Below are positions 17,111 to 26,227 of a stretch of 64,000 nt of DNA, piece after piece (the stretch's first letter is position 1; each line of letters opens with the position of its first letter). Made by a program: the position numbers and the translations under genes. Where the stretch lies: the NCBI RefSeq assembly GCF_005144885.1, contig NZ_CP039690.1, positions 5,407,001-5,471,000 on the forward strand, written 5' to 3'. The notes under the pieces were generated by a model. That model was not told where the DNA came from and did not search any database. It saw nothing but the letters and a program-made list of their open reading frames with translations. The DNA is from Phreatobacter stygius (GTDB taxonomy: Bacteria > Pseudomonadota > Alphaproteobacteria > Rhizobiales > Phreatobacteraceae).

Positions 17111-17935
17111 CTAGCGGCTGGCAAACCACCGGAGCACGCCTGAGATCGCCTGCCAGACGCCCTGTTTCACCGCGACGGCCGGCGGGTTGGCGAGTTCGCG
17201 AGGGGCCTCCGCGACCCTTGCGGCATCGACGCTGAGGATGCCGATGGTCACCTCGCCATCGGTGAAGTAGCGGTCGCCGCCGCCATTGACGCCAGCCAAT
17301 GTCGGGCCGATGCCGGAGACCTGATAGGTCGCGGCCAGCATCTCGGCCGCCGTCAGGTCGGCGATGACAAGGTCGCGCTCGGCATCGACATCGGGCGCGA
17401 TGTGATGGGTGACCTGGGCGGTGAAGCGGCTGAAGCCGACGCCCCGGTCGAAGCTGGCTGCCCCCAGCCAGACCGGCCGGCCTTCGGTGCCGCGCTGCAG
17501 TGCCTGCCAGAAGCGGACATGGTGGCGGCGGTCGGCGCTGCCGCCCACGGGCTTTTCGAAGGCGAGGTCCTGCGGCCGGCCTTCGAACATCAAGGTGCTC
17601 ACCGGCGCCTGCGGATAGGGCCTGGCGAACAGCACGCTGAAGCCGATCCCGAGGCTCGAACGCAAGGTGATGGCATCGGCCGGCTTCCAGCCGGCGGCCG
17701 TCAGCGCCTGCGCCACTTCGCCGCGCGAACCGACCAGGCCGACATTGATCGGGTCGCCCGGAATGCCCGTCGTCGTGGTGGTCACCATGGGTCGGCCGGC
17801 AAGGCCGGGCTGATGCTCGTAATGCGACCAGACCGCCGGCAGCGCCAGATAGGCAAGCGCGCCGTAGAGGCTGGCGACCAGGACAAGCGCCCAGACCAAG
17901 AGCCTGATCCTGAACCGCCGCCGCGCCGTCGCCAT
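17111..17935 (-). CDS. LssY C-terminal domain protein, membrane-anchored
   Basis: The 274-residue protein has one N-terminal membrane anchor (LLVWALVLVASLYGALAYLA) followed by a soluble domain. The segments DPINVGLVGSRGEVAQALTAAGW, LMFEGRPQDLAFEKPVG and RHHVRFW are typical of the LssY_C domain, known from the Legionella secretion-system gene lssY and from PAP2-linked proteins. Here the domain stands alone without a phosphatase partner. It is adjacent to and on the same strand as the DUF1028-ABC operon but separated from it by about 100 bp, so co-transcription is possible but not shown. Confidence 0.75.
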   Translation of the reverse strand: MATARRRFRIRLLVWALVLVASLYGALAYLALPAVWSHYEHQPGLAGRPMVTTTTTGIPGDPINVGLVGSRGEVAQALTAAGWKPADAITLRSSLGIGFSVLFARPYPQAPVSTLMFEGRPQDLAFEKPVGGSADRRHHVRFWQALQRGTEGRPVWLGAASFDRGVGFSRFTAQVTHHIAPDVDAERDLVIADLTAAEMLAATYQVSGIGPTLAGVNGGGDRYFTDGEVTIGILSVDAARVAEAPRELANPPAVAVKQGVWQAISGVLRWFASR

Positions 17936-18041
17936 GGGCCCGCCATTCCGCCTGCCAGCGCGGGCTTGCGTGACTCATCCCGTCGCAACGCCTGCGCCGC
18001 GCGAGACTGCGCCATGCGCGCCGGCATTTCCACTCATGCGG

Positions 18042-18695
18042 TCAGAAGCTCGGCGCCTGGCTCGGTTTCAGCGCGCGCCATTCATAGGCCGCCTGTTGCG
18101 GGGCATAGAGCGTCCAGACCCGGCGCAGTTCGGTGATCGGCAGGTCGTGCCAGTCGACCCGGAGATCGACCACCGGCCAGTCGAAGGCGCGGGCGACATG
18201 CAGCCCCGCGCCATGCTCGTCATCGGTCTCGCCGCCGGCGGCGACGCCGGCCTCCAGCGCGCGCAGCAGCCGCTCGGCCAGCGGCAGGGCCGGTTCGGCC
18301 GCGAAGGTCTCGACCATGATGCGCGGCACGTCAGGGTTGGCCAGCAGGTTGCCGAGCGCGAAGCAACCGTCGCCCCGGGCGATGGCGGCAACGGGCAGGG
18401 CCTGTTCGCCCGAGTGCAGCGCCACCTGGCCGTAGCGGTCGATCACGCCGACCTGGCGCCAGGCCGGCTCCGGCGTGCCGCTCACCAGGGCGTCGCGAAC
18501 GGCGCCGGCGCCGAGCCCCTGGCGCAGCAGGCCAAGGCCGGCCGGGCCGAGGGCGGGATCGGAGACGTTCTGGGTGACCACCAGGCCGAGCGGCCCGACC
18601 CAGGCGCAGCGGCTCGCGACCGCGATGCTGGATGAGGTGATGGCGATGCCGAATGCGTTGTCGCGTGGGCATCGGGCTGCGATGGAATAGGTCAA
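18042..18695 (-). CDS. DUF1028 family protein, last gene of a polyamine-type ABC operon
   Basis: The 217-residue protein starts MTYSIAARCPRDNAFGIAIT and continues GLVVTQNVSDPALGPAGL, the DUF1028 pattern, here shorter than the paralogue at 3119-3838. Its ATG overlaps the stop of the ABC ATPase by 4 bases, so the two are translationally coupled. A role on the imported substrate, perhaps as a hydrolase with an N-terminal-nucleophile-like fold, is suggested by this placement but unproven. The conserved residue after the initiator Met is Thr, as in the paralogue. Confidence 0.85.
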   Translation of the reverse strand: MTYSIAARCPRDNAFGIAITSSSIAVASRCAWVGPLGLVVTQNVSDPALGPAGLGLLRQGLGAGAVRDALVSGTPEPAWRQVGVIDRYGQVALHSGEQALPVAAIARGDGCFALGNLLANPDVPRIMVETFAAEPALPLAERLLRALEAGVAAGGETDDEHGAGLHVARAFDWPVVDLRVDWHDLPITELRRVWTLYAPQQAAYEWRALKPSQAPSF

Positions 18696-19858
18696 GCCGG
18701 CGGACCTTCTTCTGCTGGGAATGCGATCAGATCGGCCGCCGGCGGCAGGACGCCGACCGCGGTGCCGACGGGAAAGCGCGCCATGGCCTCATGGCCGGCC
18801 AGGCGCGCCACCAGCCGTCCGCCCCTGGCCTCGGCGACGGTGACGTAAACGTCGACATGGCCGCCCTGGTAGACCAGGGCGGCCACCGTGCCAGCGATCG
18901 ATCCGGGCGCGGCGTGTTCGGTCAGGCGGATGTCCTCCGGCCGCGCGAAGACGTCGATCGCCGAGCCGAGGACGCAGGCATCGAGCGCGTCAGCCGAGAC
19001 GGCCCAGGACGCGTCGCCGACGGCGACCGTCGCGCCCTTGCCCAGCCGCCGCTCGAGCGAACCGGCCAGGATGTTCACATCGCCGACGAAACAGGCGACG
19101 AAGCGGTCGCAGGGCCGCCGGTAGACCTCGTCTGGGGTGCCGATCTGGTGCATGCGGCCTTGCGACATCACCACCACCCGGTCGGACATGCTGAGCGCCT
19201 CGCCCTGGTCGTGGGTGACGAAGATGGTGGTGACGCCGAGCCGGCGCTGGATCTCCTTCAGCTCGACCTGCATGGCGACACGCAGGTTCTTGTCGAGCGC
19301 CGAGAACGGCTCGTCGAGCAGGAGCACCTTGGGACGGATCACCAGGGCGCGCGCCAGCGCCACCCGCTGCTGCTGGCCGCCCGAGAGCTGGCGCGGCTTG
19401 CGGCTGCCAAAACCCGCGAGTTTGACCAGCTCCAGCGCCTCGGCGACGCGGGTGGCGATCTCCGCCTTCGGCACGCCGCGCATCTTCAATCCGTAGCCGA
19501 TGTTCTGCTCGACGCTCATATGCGGAAACAGCGCATAGTTCTGGAACACCACGCCGATCTCGCGCTGCCAGGTCGGGGTCTCCGTGACCAGATCGCCGCC
19601 GATGAAAATCTCGCCTGCGTCGGTCTCCAGGAAACCGGCGACGAGGTTCAACAGCGTGGTCTTGCCGCAGCCGGACGGACCGAGCAGCGTCACGAACTCG
19701 CCCGGCGCGACCTTCAGCCAGGTCTCGCGCAGCGCCGAGGCCTCGCCGAAGCTCTTGGCGACGCCGTCCAGCTGGACGGCTGGAACCAGGCGGGCACTGT
19801 CCGGCAGCGGCGGCGGCGCGCTCGAAGCCTCCGGGCGTTTAGCGGGCATGCTCAACAT
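18692..19858 (-). CDS. ABC transporter ATP-binding protein (PotA-type)
   Basis: The protein contains Walker A GPSGCGKTT, Q-loop FQNYALFPHMSV, signature LSGGQQQRVALARAL, Walker B VLLLDEPFSALD and H-loop VTHDQ, followed by a C-terminal TOBE-like domain (FARPEDIRLTE). This is the PotA/FbpC layout that energises spermidine/putrescine or iron-type importers. The ATG at 19858 has GGAAAGG six bases upstream, and the gene overlaps the preceding permease by 20 bases. Confidence 0.93.
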   Translation of the reverse strand: MLSMPAKRPEASSAPPPLPDSARLVPAVQLDGVAKSFGEASALRETWLKVAPGEFVTLLGPSGCGKTTLLNLVAGFLETDAGEIFIGGDLVTETPTWQREIGVVFQNYALFPHMSVEQNIGYGLKMRGVPKAEIATRVAEALELVKLAGFGSRKPRQLSGGQQQRVALARALVIRPKVLLLDEPFSALDKNLRVAMQVELKEIQRRLGVTTIFVTHDQGEALSMSDRVVVMSQGRMHQIGTPDEVYRRPCDRFVACFVGDVNILAGSLERRLGKGATVAVGDASWAVSADALDACVLGSAIDVFARPEDIRLTEHAAPGSIAGTVAALVYQGGHVDVYVTVAEARGGRLVARLAGHEAMARFPVGTAVGVLPPAADLIAFPAEEGPPA

Positions 19859-20657
19859 TGAGAACCTTTCCGAGGCCAAGGAAGGCGTTGGCGATGGTCA
19901 AGAGCAGGGCGGTGATCACGATGTAGATGACCGAGACCGCGGCAAGGGTGGGGTCGGCATATTCGCGCACGTAATTGTACATCGCGACCGGCAGCGTCTG
20001 GGTCGCCTGGCTGGTGACGAACAGCGAGGCGGTGAACTCGTTGAACGAGAGAATGGCCGCGAACAGCCAGCCGCTGACCAGGCCCGGCAGCAGCAACGGC
20101 AAGGTGATCGAGGTGAGCACGCGCCCGGGTGGCGCGCCGAGGCTCGCGGCCGCCAGTTCCAGGCGTTCGTCGACATTCTGCAGCGAGATGTAGACGCTGC
20201 GCATGACGAAGGGCAGCACCAGGATGACGTGGGTGAAGACGACCAGCGCCACACTGCGCGCCGCGCCGATTTGGGCGGCCAGGATCAAGAGGCCGAGCCC
20301 GATGGTGAAATGCGGCACGATCAGCGGCGACAGCAGGACGCTCTCGACCATTGCCTTGAAGCGGAAGGCGTAGCGTTTGAGCGCGAATGCGAAACCGGCA
20401 CCAACCACCAGGGCGATGGTCGATGCCCAGGCGGTGACCACCAGGCCGTTGCGCAGGCCGGCCCTGAAGTCGCCATAGCTCAGTGCCCGCTCGAACCAGC
20501 GCAGCGAATAGCCTGATGGCGGGAAACTCAGGATCGCCTTGTCGTTGAAGGCGGCAATCGTCACCACGAAGGAGGGCAGGATGACGAAGGCGAGGATCAG
20601 GGCGACGACGATGCGCCCGAGGATCGAAAGCCCGCGATGGAGCGGCGAGATCCGCAT
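19839..20657 (-). CDS. ABC transporter permease (PotC-type)
   Basis: The 272-residue inner-membrane protein has about six membrane helices and the EAA-loop region ERLELAAASLGAPPGRVLTSITLPLLLPGL that contacts the ATPase. The ATG at 20657 overlaps the previous permease stop in a TGATG junction, which decides the start over a TTG three bases earlier. It forms the translocation pore with the following gene's ATPase and the upstream permease. Confidence 0.92.
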   Translation of the reverse strand: MRISPLHRGLSILGRIVVALILAFVILPSFVVTIAAFNDKAILSFPPSGYSLRWFERALSYGDFRAGLRNGLVVTAWASTIALVVGAGFAFALKRYAFRFKAMVESVLLSPLIVPHFTIGLGLLILAAQIGAARSVALVVFTHVILVLPFVMRSVYISLQNVDERLELAAASLGAPPGRVLTSITLPLLLPGLVSGWLFAAILSFNEFTASLFVTSQATQTLPVAMYNYVREYADPTLAAVSVIYIVITALLLTIANAFLGLGKVLNVEHAR

Positions 20658-21508
20658 CAATGGCCTCCCATGGTCTCGAGCCGACGGGTCGCGCGGGTCA
20701 GCAGCGCCAGCGTCGCCAGAGCCAGCATCAGCCCGACCAGGCTGAGGCTTGCGGCGAACGGGAAGTTGAACGAGGCGAAGCCGACCTGGTAGACCAGCGT
20801 CGACACGGTGTTGACCTTGCCGCCGCCGATGATCTGGGGTGTTGCAAAGGCGCTGAAGGTCCAGGCGAAGGCGGTGGTGAAGCTCGCCACGATGCCGGGG
20901 ATCGAGAGCGGCAGGGTCACGGTCAGGAAGGCCCGGATCGGGGTCGCCCCGAGGCTGCCGGCGGCCTTCTCGTAGTCACGGTCGATATGGGCAAGCGCCG
21001 CCGCCAGCATGATCACCACCACCGGCAGCGTGACGTGGGCCAGCGCGACGATCACCCCGAACTGGGTGAACATGAACTGGATCGGCCGCTCGATCAGGCC
21101 GGTCTTCAGCAACAGCGAGTTGAGGAAGCCGCTATTGCCCAGCACCACGATCCACGAATAGGTCCGCACGATCTCGCCGAGGAAAAGTGGCGTCACCGCG
21201 ACCACCAGGATCAAGGATTTCAGCGCGACGCTGCGGGCGCGGACCAGCGCATAGGCCAAGGGATAGCCGAGGATCAGCGCGACCAGCGCGGTCTCCAGGC
21301 AGATCACCACGGTATCGATCATGGCCTGCCAATAGACCGGCTTCAAAAGCCCGGCGAAATTGGCCAGGGTGAAGGCGCCGACATCGAGCGAGCCGGGCAC
21401 GAAGGTGCGCAGGCTGTATTGCAGGATCGCCGCCATCGCGGCCGCGATGCCAAAGGCGATCAGGAAGGCCGGCGAGATCAGCGGCAGGAGGAAGGGACGT
21501 CGGTTCAT
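20657..21508 (-). CDS. ABC transporter permease (PotB-type)
   Basis: The 283-residue membrane protein has six predicted helices and the binding-protein-dependent transport signature DYEKAAGSLGATPIRAFLTVTLPLSIPGI. It is the first of the two permeases after the binding protein in this operon, with a 72-base gap to the binding-protein stop. Confidence 0.92.
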   Translation of the reverse strand: MNRRPFLLPLISPAFLIAFGIAAAMAAILQYSLRTFVPGSLDVGAFTLANFAGLLKPVYWQAMIDTVVICLETALVALILGYPLAYALVRARSVALKSLILVVAVTPLFLGEIVRTYSWIVVLGNSGFLNSLLLKTGLIERPIQFMFTQFGVIVALAHVTLPVVVIMLAAALAHIDRDYEKAAGSLGATPIRAFLTVTLPLSIPGIVASFTTAFAWTFSAFATPQIIGGGKVNTVSTLVYQVGFASFNFPFAASLSLVGLMLALATLALLTRATRRLETMGGH

Positions 21509-21580
21509 GGCTTGGCGGCATCCGGTGCGATGAGCGGGCGGCGTCGGCCGCCGCCCGTCCGAGATGTCAGGTGGGGCGGG

Positions 21581-22618
21581 TCATTTGGCCATGATGTTCT
21601 CGGCGAACCACTTGCGCCATTCCGCGGTTTTTTCGGCGCGCAGCTTGTGGTCGATCACGATGGCCTGGCTTTTCCATTGATCGGCCGTGGTGAAGACGCC
21701 GGGCAGCGCCGCGGTCGCGGCGCTGACCGCCGCATTGGTGACCACCGGGCTGCCCTTCTTGATCTCGGCGATCTTGGCCTGGACCTCGGGGTCGAGCGCG
21801 ATGTTGAGGAATTTATAGGCAAGTTCGGCCTTCCGGCTGCCCTTGGTGATCGCCACCGTGTCGATGCCGAGCACGGCGCCCTCGCGCGGGATGACCACCT
21901 TGATCGGCACGCCCTGTCCGATCATGTGGTAGGCGTTCATCGACAGCAGCACCTGGACCGGCGTCTCGCCGGTGGCGATGAGCTGCTGGCTGTTGGCATC
22001 GTTGGTGTAGAACGCCTTGAAATTGGGCTTGAGCGCGAGCAGCTTCTGCTCGCCCTTCTGCCAGGTTGCGGCATCGCCGCCCGAGAGCAGCGCCGCCACG
22101 TTGATGATGTGGCTCGGATCGAAGTCGGGCGAGGCGAGTGTCGACTTCAGTTCGGGCTTCCAGAGATCGTTCCAGCTCGAGAAGTCGATGCCCCGGGGTG
22201 TCAGGTCCGGCCGATAGCCGATGGTATAGACATAACCCCAGGCGCCGAAATGGAACGGGCTGATCCTGGCCTGCTCGACCAGGTTCCTGGCGTTGGCGAT
22301 CCTGGCGAAGTCGACGGTCTCGAACAGGCCGTCATTGGCGTAGAGCCAGCCGACATGCGAGGTGGTGAAGGTGATGTCGCTCTCCGGACTGTCCTTGGCG
22401 AGTTTGGCCTTGTTGAGCCGGTCGATCGTGCCACCGGTGATGTAGTCGACCTCGGCGCCGGTCTCCGCCTTGAACTTCTTGGCGATCGCCTCCTCGATCA
22501 GATCGCGGAAGCTGCCGCCCCACGTGCTGACGATGAGTTTTTCAGCCGCCCTGGCTGGGGTGGCGATGGCCGCCGCCGTCAGCAGCCCTGTCTTGAGCAC
22601 GGTTCTACGGTTTATCAT
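21581..22618 (-). CDS. ABC transporter extracellular substrate-binding protein (PotD/polyamine type), Tat-exported
   Basis: The 345-residue protein starts MINRRTVLKTGLLTAAAIAT, a twin-arginine signal cleaved near ARA, then LIVSTWGGSFRDLIEEAIAKKF, the typical start of family-1/PotD-like binding proteins. The Met at 22618 has AAGGGGATCG upstream, whereas the longer frame adds unconvincing residues. It heads the operon binding protein, permease, permease, ATPase, DUF1028. The ligand is unknown: polyamines are the family default, but the neighbouring oxygenase and RidA genes suggest a nitrogen compound that may be degraded. Confidence 0.9.
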   Translation of the reverse strand: MINRRTVLKTGLLTAAAIATPARAAEKLIVSTWGGSFRDLIEEAIAKKFKAETGAEVDYITGGTIDRLNKAKLAKDSPESDITFTTSHVGWLYANDGLFETVDFARIANARNLVEQARISPFHFGAWGYVYTIGYRPDLTPRGIDFSSWNDLWKPELKSTLASPDFDPSHIINVAALLSGGDAATWQKGEQKLLALKPNFKAFYTNDANSQQLIATGETPVQVLLSMNAYHMIGQGVPIKVVIPREGAVLGIDTVAITKGSRKAELAYKFLNIALDPEVQAKIAEIKKGSPVVTNAAVSAATAALPGVFTTADQWKSQAIVIDHKLRAEKTAEWRKWFAENIMAK

Positions 22619-22792
22619 GACGATCCCCTTCTGTGTTCTTCGATGCGGTCGCGGTCTTTGAAGCAAAGACCGTGCCATGCTCTGTTATTTTTGAAGCACT
22701 TGCAGAATTAAGGAGGCTGATAGCTTGTAACGACAAGATATCGTGACGGAATGGTGTTGTCCGTCATCGAAAGAGTGATGTCTATAAGGTGC
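22619..22792. other. Promoter region of the ABC operon with several inverted repeats
   Basis: This 174-bp gap between the binding-protein start and the RidA stop contains CTTGT-AACG-ACAAG (22724-22737), TGACGG...CCGTCA (22744-22766) and CGGTCTTT-GAAGC-AAAGACCG (22652-22672). The last could end the RidA transcript or form a 5' hairpin on the transporter mRNA. No gene fits here. Confidence 0.4.
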
Positions 22793-23206
22793 TCAGTCTT
22801 GCGGTATCTCGGCGATGATATCGATCTCCATCAGATATTCAGGCTTGGCGAGGCCCTGCACGATCAGCCCGGTTGAGACCGGGTAGACACCTTTCAGCCA
22901 GCGGCCGACGACCCGGTAGACCGGTTCGCGGTAAGCGCGGTCGGTGATGTAGATGACGATCTTGGTGATGTGCGCGAGGCGCGATCCTGCCTCTTCAAGC
23001 AGCACCTTGGCGCAAGCCATGGCGTTTTCCGCTTGCGCCGCGGCGTCGCCGATGCCGACGATCTTGCCGTCGAGATCCATCGCGGTCTGGCCGCGCAGAT
23101 AGACCGTGTTGCCGGCGCGCACCGCCATGCACACGTCGTTGTCGAGCGACTGTTCAGGGTAGGCTTCTTTGGTGTTGAATTTGCGAAAGCGCTGATGGGT
23201 CGTCAT
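22793..23206 (-). CDS. RidA (YjgF/YER057c/UK114) family protein
   Basis: The 137-residue protein has the RidA pattern: VYLRGQTAMDLDGKIVGIGDAAAQAENAM, LAHITKIVIYITDRAYREPVY and GLAKPEYLMEIDIIAEIP. RidA proteins hydrolyse reactive enamine/imine intermediates, and relatives such as RutC act in catabolic pathways with a monooxygenase and flavin reductase. Those two partners are encoded just upstream on the same strand, so it is probably the third gene of that operon. The ATG at 23206 is at the conserved N terminus, 12 bases after the flavin reductase stop. Confidence 0.9.
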   Translation of the reverse strand: MTTHQRFRKFNTKEAYPEQSLDNDVCMAVRAGNTVYLRGQTAMDLDGKIVGIGDAAAQAENAMACAKVLLEEAGSRLAHITKIVIYITDRAYREPVYRVVGRWLKGVYPVSTGLIVQGLAKPEYLMEIDIIAEIPQD

Positions 23207-23217
23207 CGGGTCCTTTC

Positions 23218-23712
23218 TCACGCCGCCTGCAGGCGGCGATAGGCACGGTCGGAATAAACCAGCGGCGCGGCCGGCGTGACGTTCAGGCCCAGCACCTCTC
23301 CGACGACGATGCGGTGCGAACCGAAGGCGAAGACCGAGGCGACCCGGCAGTCGAAACTGCACAGGGCGCCGTCGAGGACCGGCGCGCCGGTGCCGAGCAC
23401 CGACCAGGCGCCGGCGGCGAAACGATCATCCCTGAGCGCCGCGACGAGGCCGGCAAAGGTGTCGGCGACATGCTCCTGTCCGTCGGCGAGCGCATTGGCC
23501 GCGAAGACGCCGTTGTCGATCAGGGTCTGCAGGCTCCGGTTGGCCGCGTGGATGCAGACGACGACCGAAGGCGGCTCCATCGACAGGGAACAGAGCGTCG
23601 AGACGGTCATGCCGCCCCGGCCGTGCGGTCCGTCGGTGGTCACCACCGCCACGCCGGACACCGTCAGCCGCATGGCCTCGCGAAACCGGGCGCCGTCAAC
23701 GGGTGCGATCAT
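23218..23712 (-). CDS. Flavin reductase (HpaC/RutF-like)
   Basis: The 164-residue protein has the flavin-reductase-like FMN-binding pattern: FREAMRLTVSGVAVVTTDG, GMTVSTLCSLSMEPPSVVVC and a C-terminal SHRIVVGEVLGLNV. Such enzymes supply reduced flavin to two-component monooxygenases. Its start overlaps the stop of the HpaB-type oxygenase gene by 4 bases, and RidA follows it, so the three form one unit. Confidence 0.9.
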   Translation of the reverse strand: MIAPVDGARFREAMRLTVSGVAVVTTDGPHGRGGMTVSTLCSLSMEPPSVVVCIHAANRSLQTLIDNGVFAANALADGQEHVADTFAGLVAALRDDRFAAGAWSVLGTGAPVLDGALCSFDCRVASVFAFGSHRIVVGEVLGLNVTPAAPLVYSDRAYRRLQAA

Positions 23713-25172
23713 TGCAGCGCCTCCGGCTGGCCGGCGACGCGATCCGACAGCTGCGCCGACTTGCGCACGAAGTCGAGCGGGCCGGAGAAATCGAAGCTGT
23801 TATAGACCGCCGCCAGATGGTTGAAGTGCGGTGCCTGGGCGAACTGCACGAAGGTCAGCCGATGCCCGGCATAGTCGGAGTTCAACAGGTCGCGGGCAAA
23901 GGCCAGCAGCTTGCGCCGGTCCTCGGCCTGCCAGTTGTCATTCAGGCTGTAGAACTTGTTGAGCCAGGCATCCGGGCCGCTGGTCGCGAAGGCCTCGGCA
24001 TTGGGCGTGATGCAGATCTGGCCGCCGCACAGTTCGCGGGCGATATGCATCATGGTCGGCAGGTTGGAGCAGGCGAAGACGCGGCCGGCATAAAGCATCG
24101 ACTGGTGCGGCATGAGCAGCCCGCCGGGGCTGCGCTGGGCCGCCGCGATCGACGCGGTGAGGTGCGCGTTGATGCCCTCGCGGTAGCAGACCAGGTCGGC
24201 GAGCTTCTCGCGCACCGATTGCAGCTTGTCGAGACCGGTCTGCTTGGCGTTCCACATGGCCGCGCCGATCATCATGTCGGCGGTGTAGAGCAGCCGGAGC
24301 ACATAGGGAAAGGCCGAATAGCGGTGCAGCGTCGCCCGGACATGCTGGGCCGCGCGGGTGTGACGGTAGAAGAACACGTCCTCCCAGGGGATCAGCACGT
24401 CGTCGAAGACCACCAGCGCCTCGACCTCGTCGAACCGGTTGGCCAGCGGATAGTCGGCAGGGTCGGTGCGCCCGGCGAAACCGGCGCGGCAAATGTGCTT
24501 CACCCCCGGCGCGCCCATCTTGACGATGCATCCGACCGCATAGTCGGACAGCTTCTCATTCGACCAGGCACCGACCGTCGGCTTGAGGAAGGCCTGGTCG
24601 GCATAGGCCGAGGCCGTCTCGTATTTGGCGCCCCGCACGATGATGCCGGCGTCGGTCTCCCTGGTGACGCGGACCATCATGTCCGGGTCCTGGTCCTGCG
24701 GCGGCCGCGAACGGTCGCCCTTCGGATCGGTATTGGCGGAGACGTGGAAAATGTCGTTCTCGACCACTGCGCGGATATGACGGTCGATATTGTCGGCGAA
24801 GCGCGGATCGATCTCGGCCAGCACGTCGCGGCCGTCATAGAGCGACCACATCTCGCCGACCGTCTCGTCGCCGACCCGCGTGACGACGCCGCCGATCTCG
24901 TTGAGCACCAGGTCGACGGCGGTGGTCTTGTCGGTCCAGTCCTTGGTCTCGCGTGGCGGGCGGTAGAGGCTCGAGCTGCGCTGGTTGGTGTCGATATAGG
25001 TCAGTCCGTCCTGGAACTTCGCCTCGTGCTGCATGTCGTAGATGCGCGCCCTGATATCGATGATCGGCTTGAGCGCCCGGTGGACGGTGATGTCCTTCAC
25101 CCGTTCGCCGTCGATCCAGACCTCGCGACCATCGCGAAGGCCGGCGCGGTATTCCTCGCCCGTACGGATCAT
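23709..25172 (-). CDS. HpaB/PvcC-family flavin-dependent monooxygenase, large component
   Basis: The 487-residue protein matches the 4-hydroxyphenylacetate 3-hydroxylase / 4-hydroxybutyryl-CoA dehydratase superfamily: GLRDGREVWIDGERV, TDAGIIVRGAKYETASAYADQ, FDDVLIPWEDVFFYR and ELCGGQICITPN. It would use reduced FAD from the adjacent reductase to hydroxylate or open an aromatic or heterocyclic substrate. It heads an operon with flavin reductase and RidA and diverges from a LysR regulator, so the pathway is probably inducible. The substrate cannot be read; phenolics are the family norm. Confidence 0.92.
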   Translation of the reverse strand: MIRTGEEYRAGLRDGREVWIDGERVKDITVHRALKPIIDIRARIYDMQHEAKFQDGLTYIDTNQRSSSLYRPPRETKDWTDKTTAVDLVLNEIGGVVTRVGDETVGEMWSLYDGRDVLAEIDPRFADNIDRHIRAVVENDIFHVSANTDPKGDRSRPPQDQDPDMMVRVTRETDAGIIVRGAKYETASAYADQAFLKPTVGAWSNEKLSDYAVGCIVKMGAPGVKHICRAGFAGRTDPADYPLANRFDEVEALVVFDDVLIPWEDVFFYRHTRAAQHVRATLHRYSAFPYVLRLLYTADMMIGAAMWNAKQTGLDKLQSVREKLADLVCYREGINAHLTASIAAAQRSPGGLLMPHQSMLYAGRVFACSNLPTMMHIARELCGGQICITPNAEAFATSGPDAWLNKFYSLNDNWQAEDRRKLLAFARDLLNSDYAGHRLTFVQFAQAPHFNHLAAVYNSFDFSGPLDFVRKSAQLSDRVAGQPEALQ

Positions 25173-25249
25173 CTGCCTGCTCCAATCTTGGTCATGCCTC
25201 AGATTGCGGCAAAGCCCGAGATCGGTAAAATATGTTTATCGGTGGAACA

Positions 25250-25263
25250 GGATAGGATTATCC
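25250..25263. promoter_or_regulatory. Palindrome in the oxygenase/LysR divergent promoter
   Basis: GGATA-GGAT-TATCC is a perfect inverted repeat directly in front of the LysR start, within the 92-bp gap between the divergent genes. Binding here could allow autoregulation by the LysR protein. It does not show the usual T-N11-A spacing, so the assignment is tentative. Confidence 0.4.
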
Positions 25264-25264
25264 G

Positions 25265-26227
25265 ATGCGGATTTCGCTGCGCGTGCTGCGCTACGTCGTG
25301 ACCACGGCCGAGGCGGGCAACGTCACCGAGGCCGCCCGCCGCCTCCACGTCTCCCAGCCGTCGGTCTCCGCCGCCATCGCGCAGATCGAGGAGCAGTTCG
25401 GCGTCCAGGTCTTCGTGCGCCACCATGCGCGCGGCATGACGCTGACCAGCGCCGGCCAGCGCCTGGTGCATGACGCCCGGCTCTTGCTGAGCCATGCCCG
25501 CGACTTCGAGGAGAACACCCGCTCGCTGGGTTCCGCGCTGCAGGGCGAGATCACGGTCGGCAGTTTCATCACGCTGACCGCGCGCTTCATGCCGGGCCTG
25601 CTGACCGGCTTCGCGCTGCTCCATCCGCGCATTCAGGTGAAGATGGAGGAGGGCGACCAGCAGGAGATCCTCGATGGCCTGCTGTCGGGCCGCGTCGAGA
25701 TCGCCCTGTCCTATGACTACGCGCTGCCGGATGAAGTGCTGGGCGAGACGCTGGCGATCCTGCCGCCGCATCTCATCGTCAGCCACACCCATCCGCTGGC
25801 CGGCCGGGAGACGGTGTCGCTGCGCGAGGTCATCGACGAGCCGTTCATCCTGCTCGACCTGCCCCATTCGCGCGACTATTTCGCCCGGCTGTTCGCATCC
25901 TGCGGCCTGCAGCCGCGCATTGCCTTCCGGTCGCGTTCGTTCGAGTTCATCCGCGGCCTGGTCGGGCGCGGTCACGGCTACACGATCCTCAATGTCGTGC
26001 CGCGCTCGACATCGTCTTATGACGGCAGCCGGGTGGCCGCCGTGCCGATCGAGGACGACGTGACCGCCGTCGGCATCATGCGCCTGAGATTGCGCCGGCA
26101 TGCGATGCGCCCGGCGGTGGAGGCGTTCTGGTCCTATCTCGACCGGGCGCTGGCGGCCGAGGGGCTGCCGGCCGCCGCCTCAATAGCCGCGCGTGAGGTC
26201 GACGCGGTGCCGGACCGGCTCGCCTGA
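25265..26227 (+). CDS. LysR family transcriptional regulator
   Basis: The 320-residue protein has the LysR helix-turn-helix at the N terminus (VVTTAEAGNVTEAARRLHVSQPSVSAAI) and a periplasmic-binding-like effector domain (LLSGRVEIALSYDYALPDE, VGRGHGYTILNVVP). It is divergent from the HpaB-type oxygenase operon, the usual arrangement for its target. Its 3' end overlaps the convergent dehydrogenase gene by 48 bp. Confidence 0.92.
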   Translation: MRISLRVLRYVVTTAEAGNVTEAARRLHVSQPSVSAAIAQIEEQFGVQVFVRHHARGMTLTSAGQRLVHDARLLLSHARDFEENTRSLGSALQGEITVGSFITLTARFMPGLLTGFALLHPRIQVKMEEGDQQEILDGLLSGRVEIALSYDYALPDEVLGETLAILPPHLIVSHTHPLAGRETVSLREVIDEPFILLDLPHSRDYFARLFASCGLQPRIAFRSRSFEFIRGLVGRGHGYTILNVVPRSTSSYDGSRVAAVPIEDDVTAVGIMRLRLRRHAMRPAVEAFWSYLDRALAAEGLPAAASIAAREVDAVPDRLA

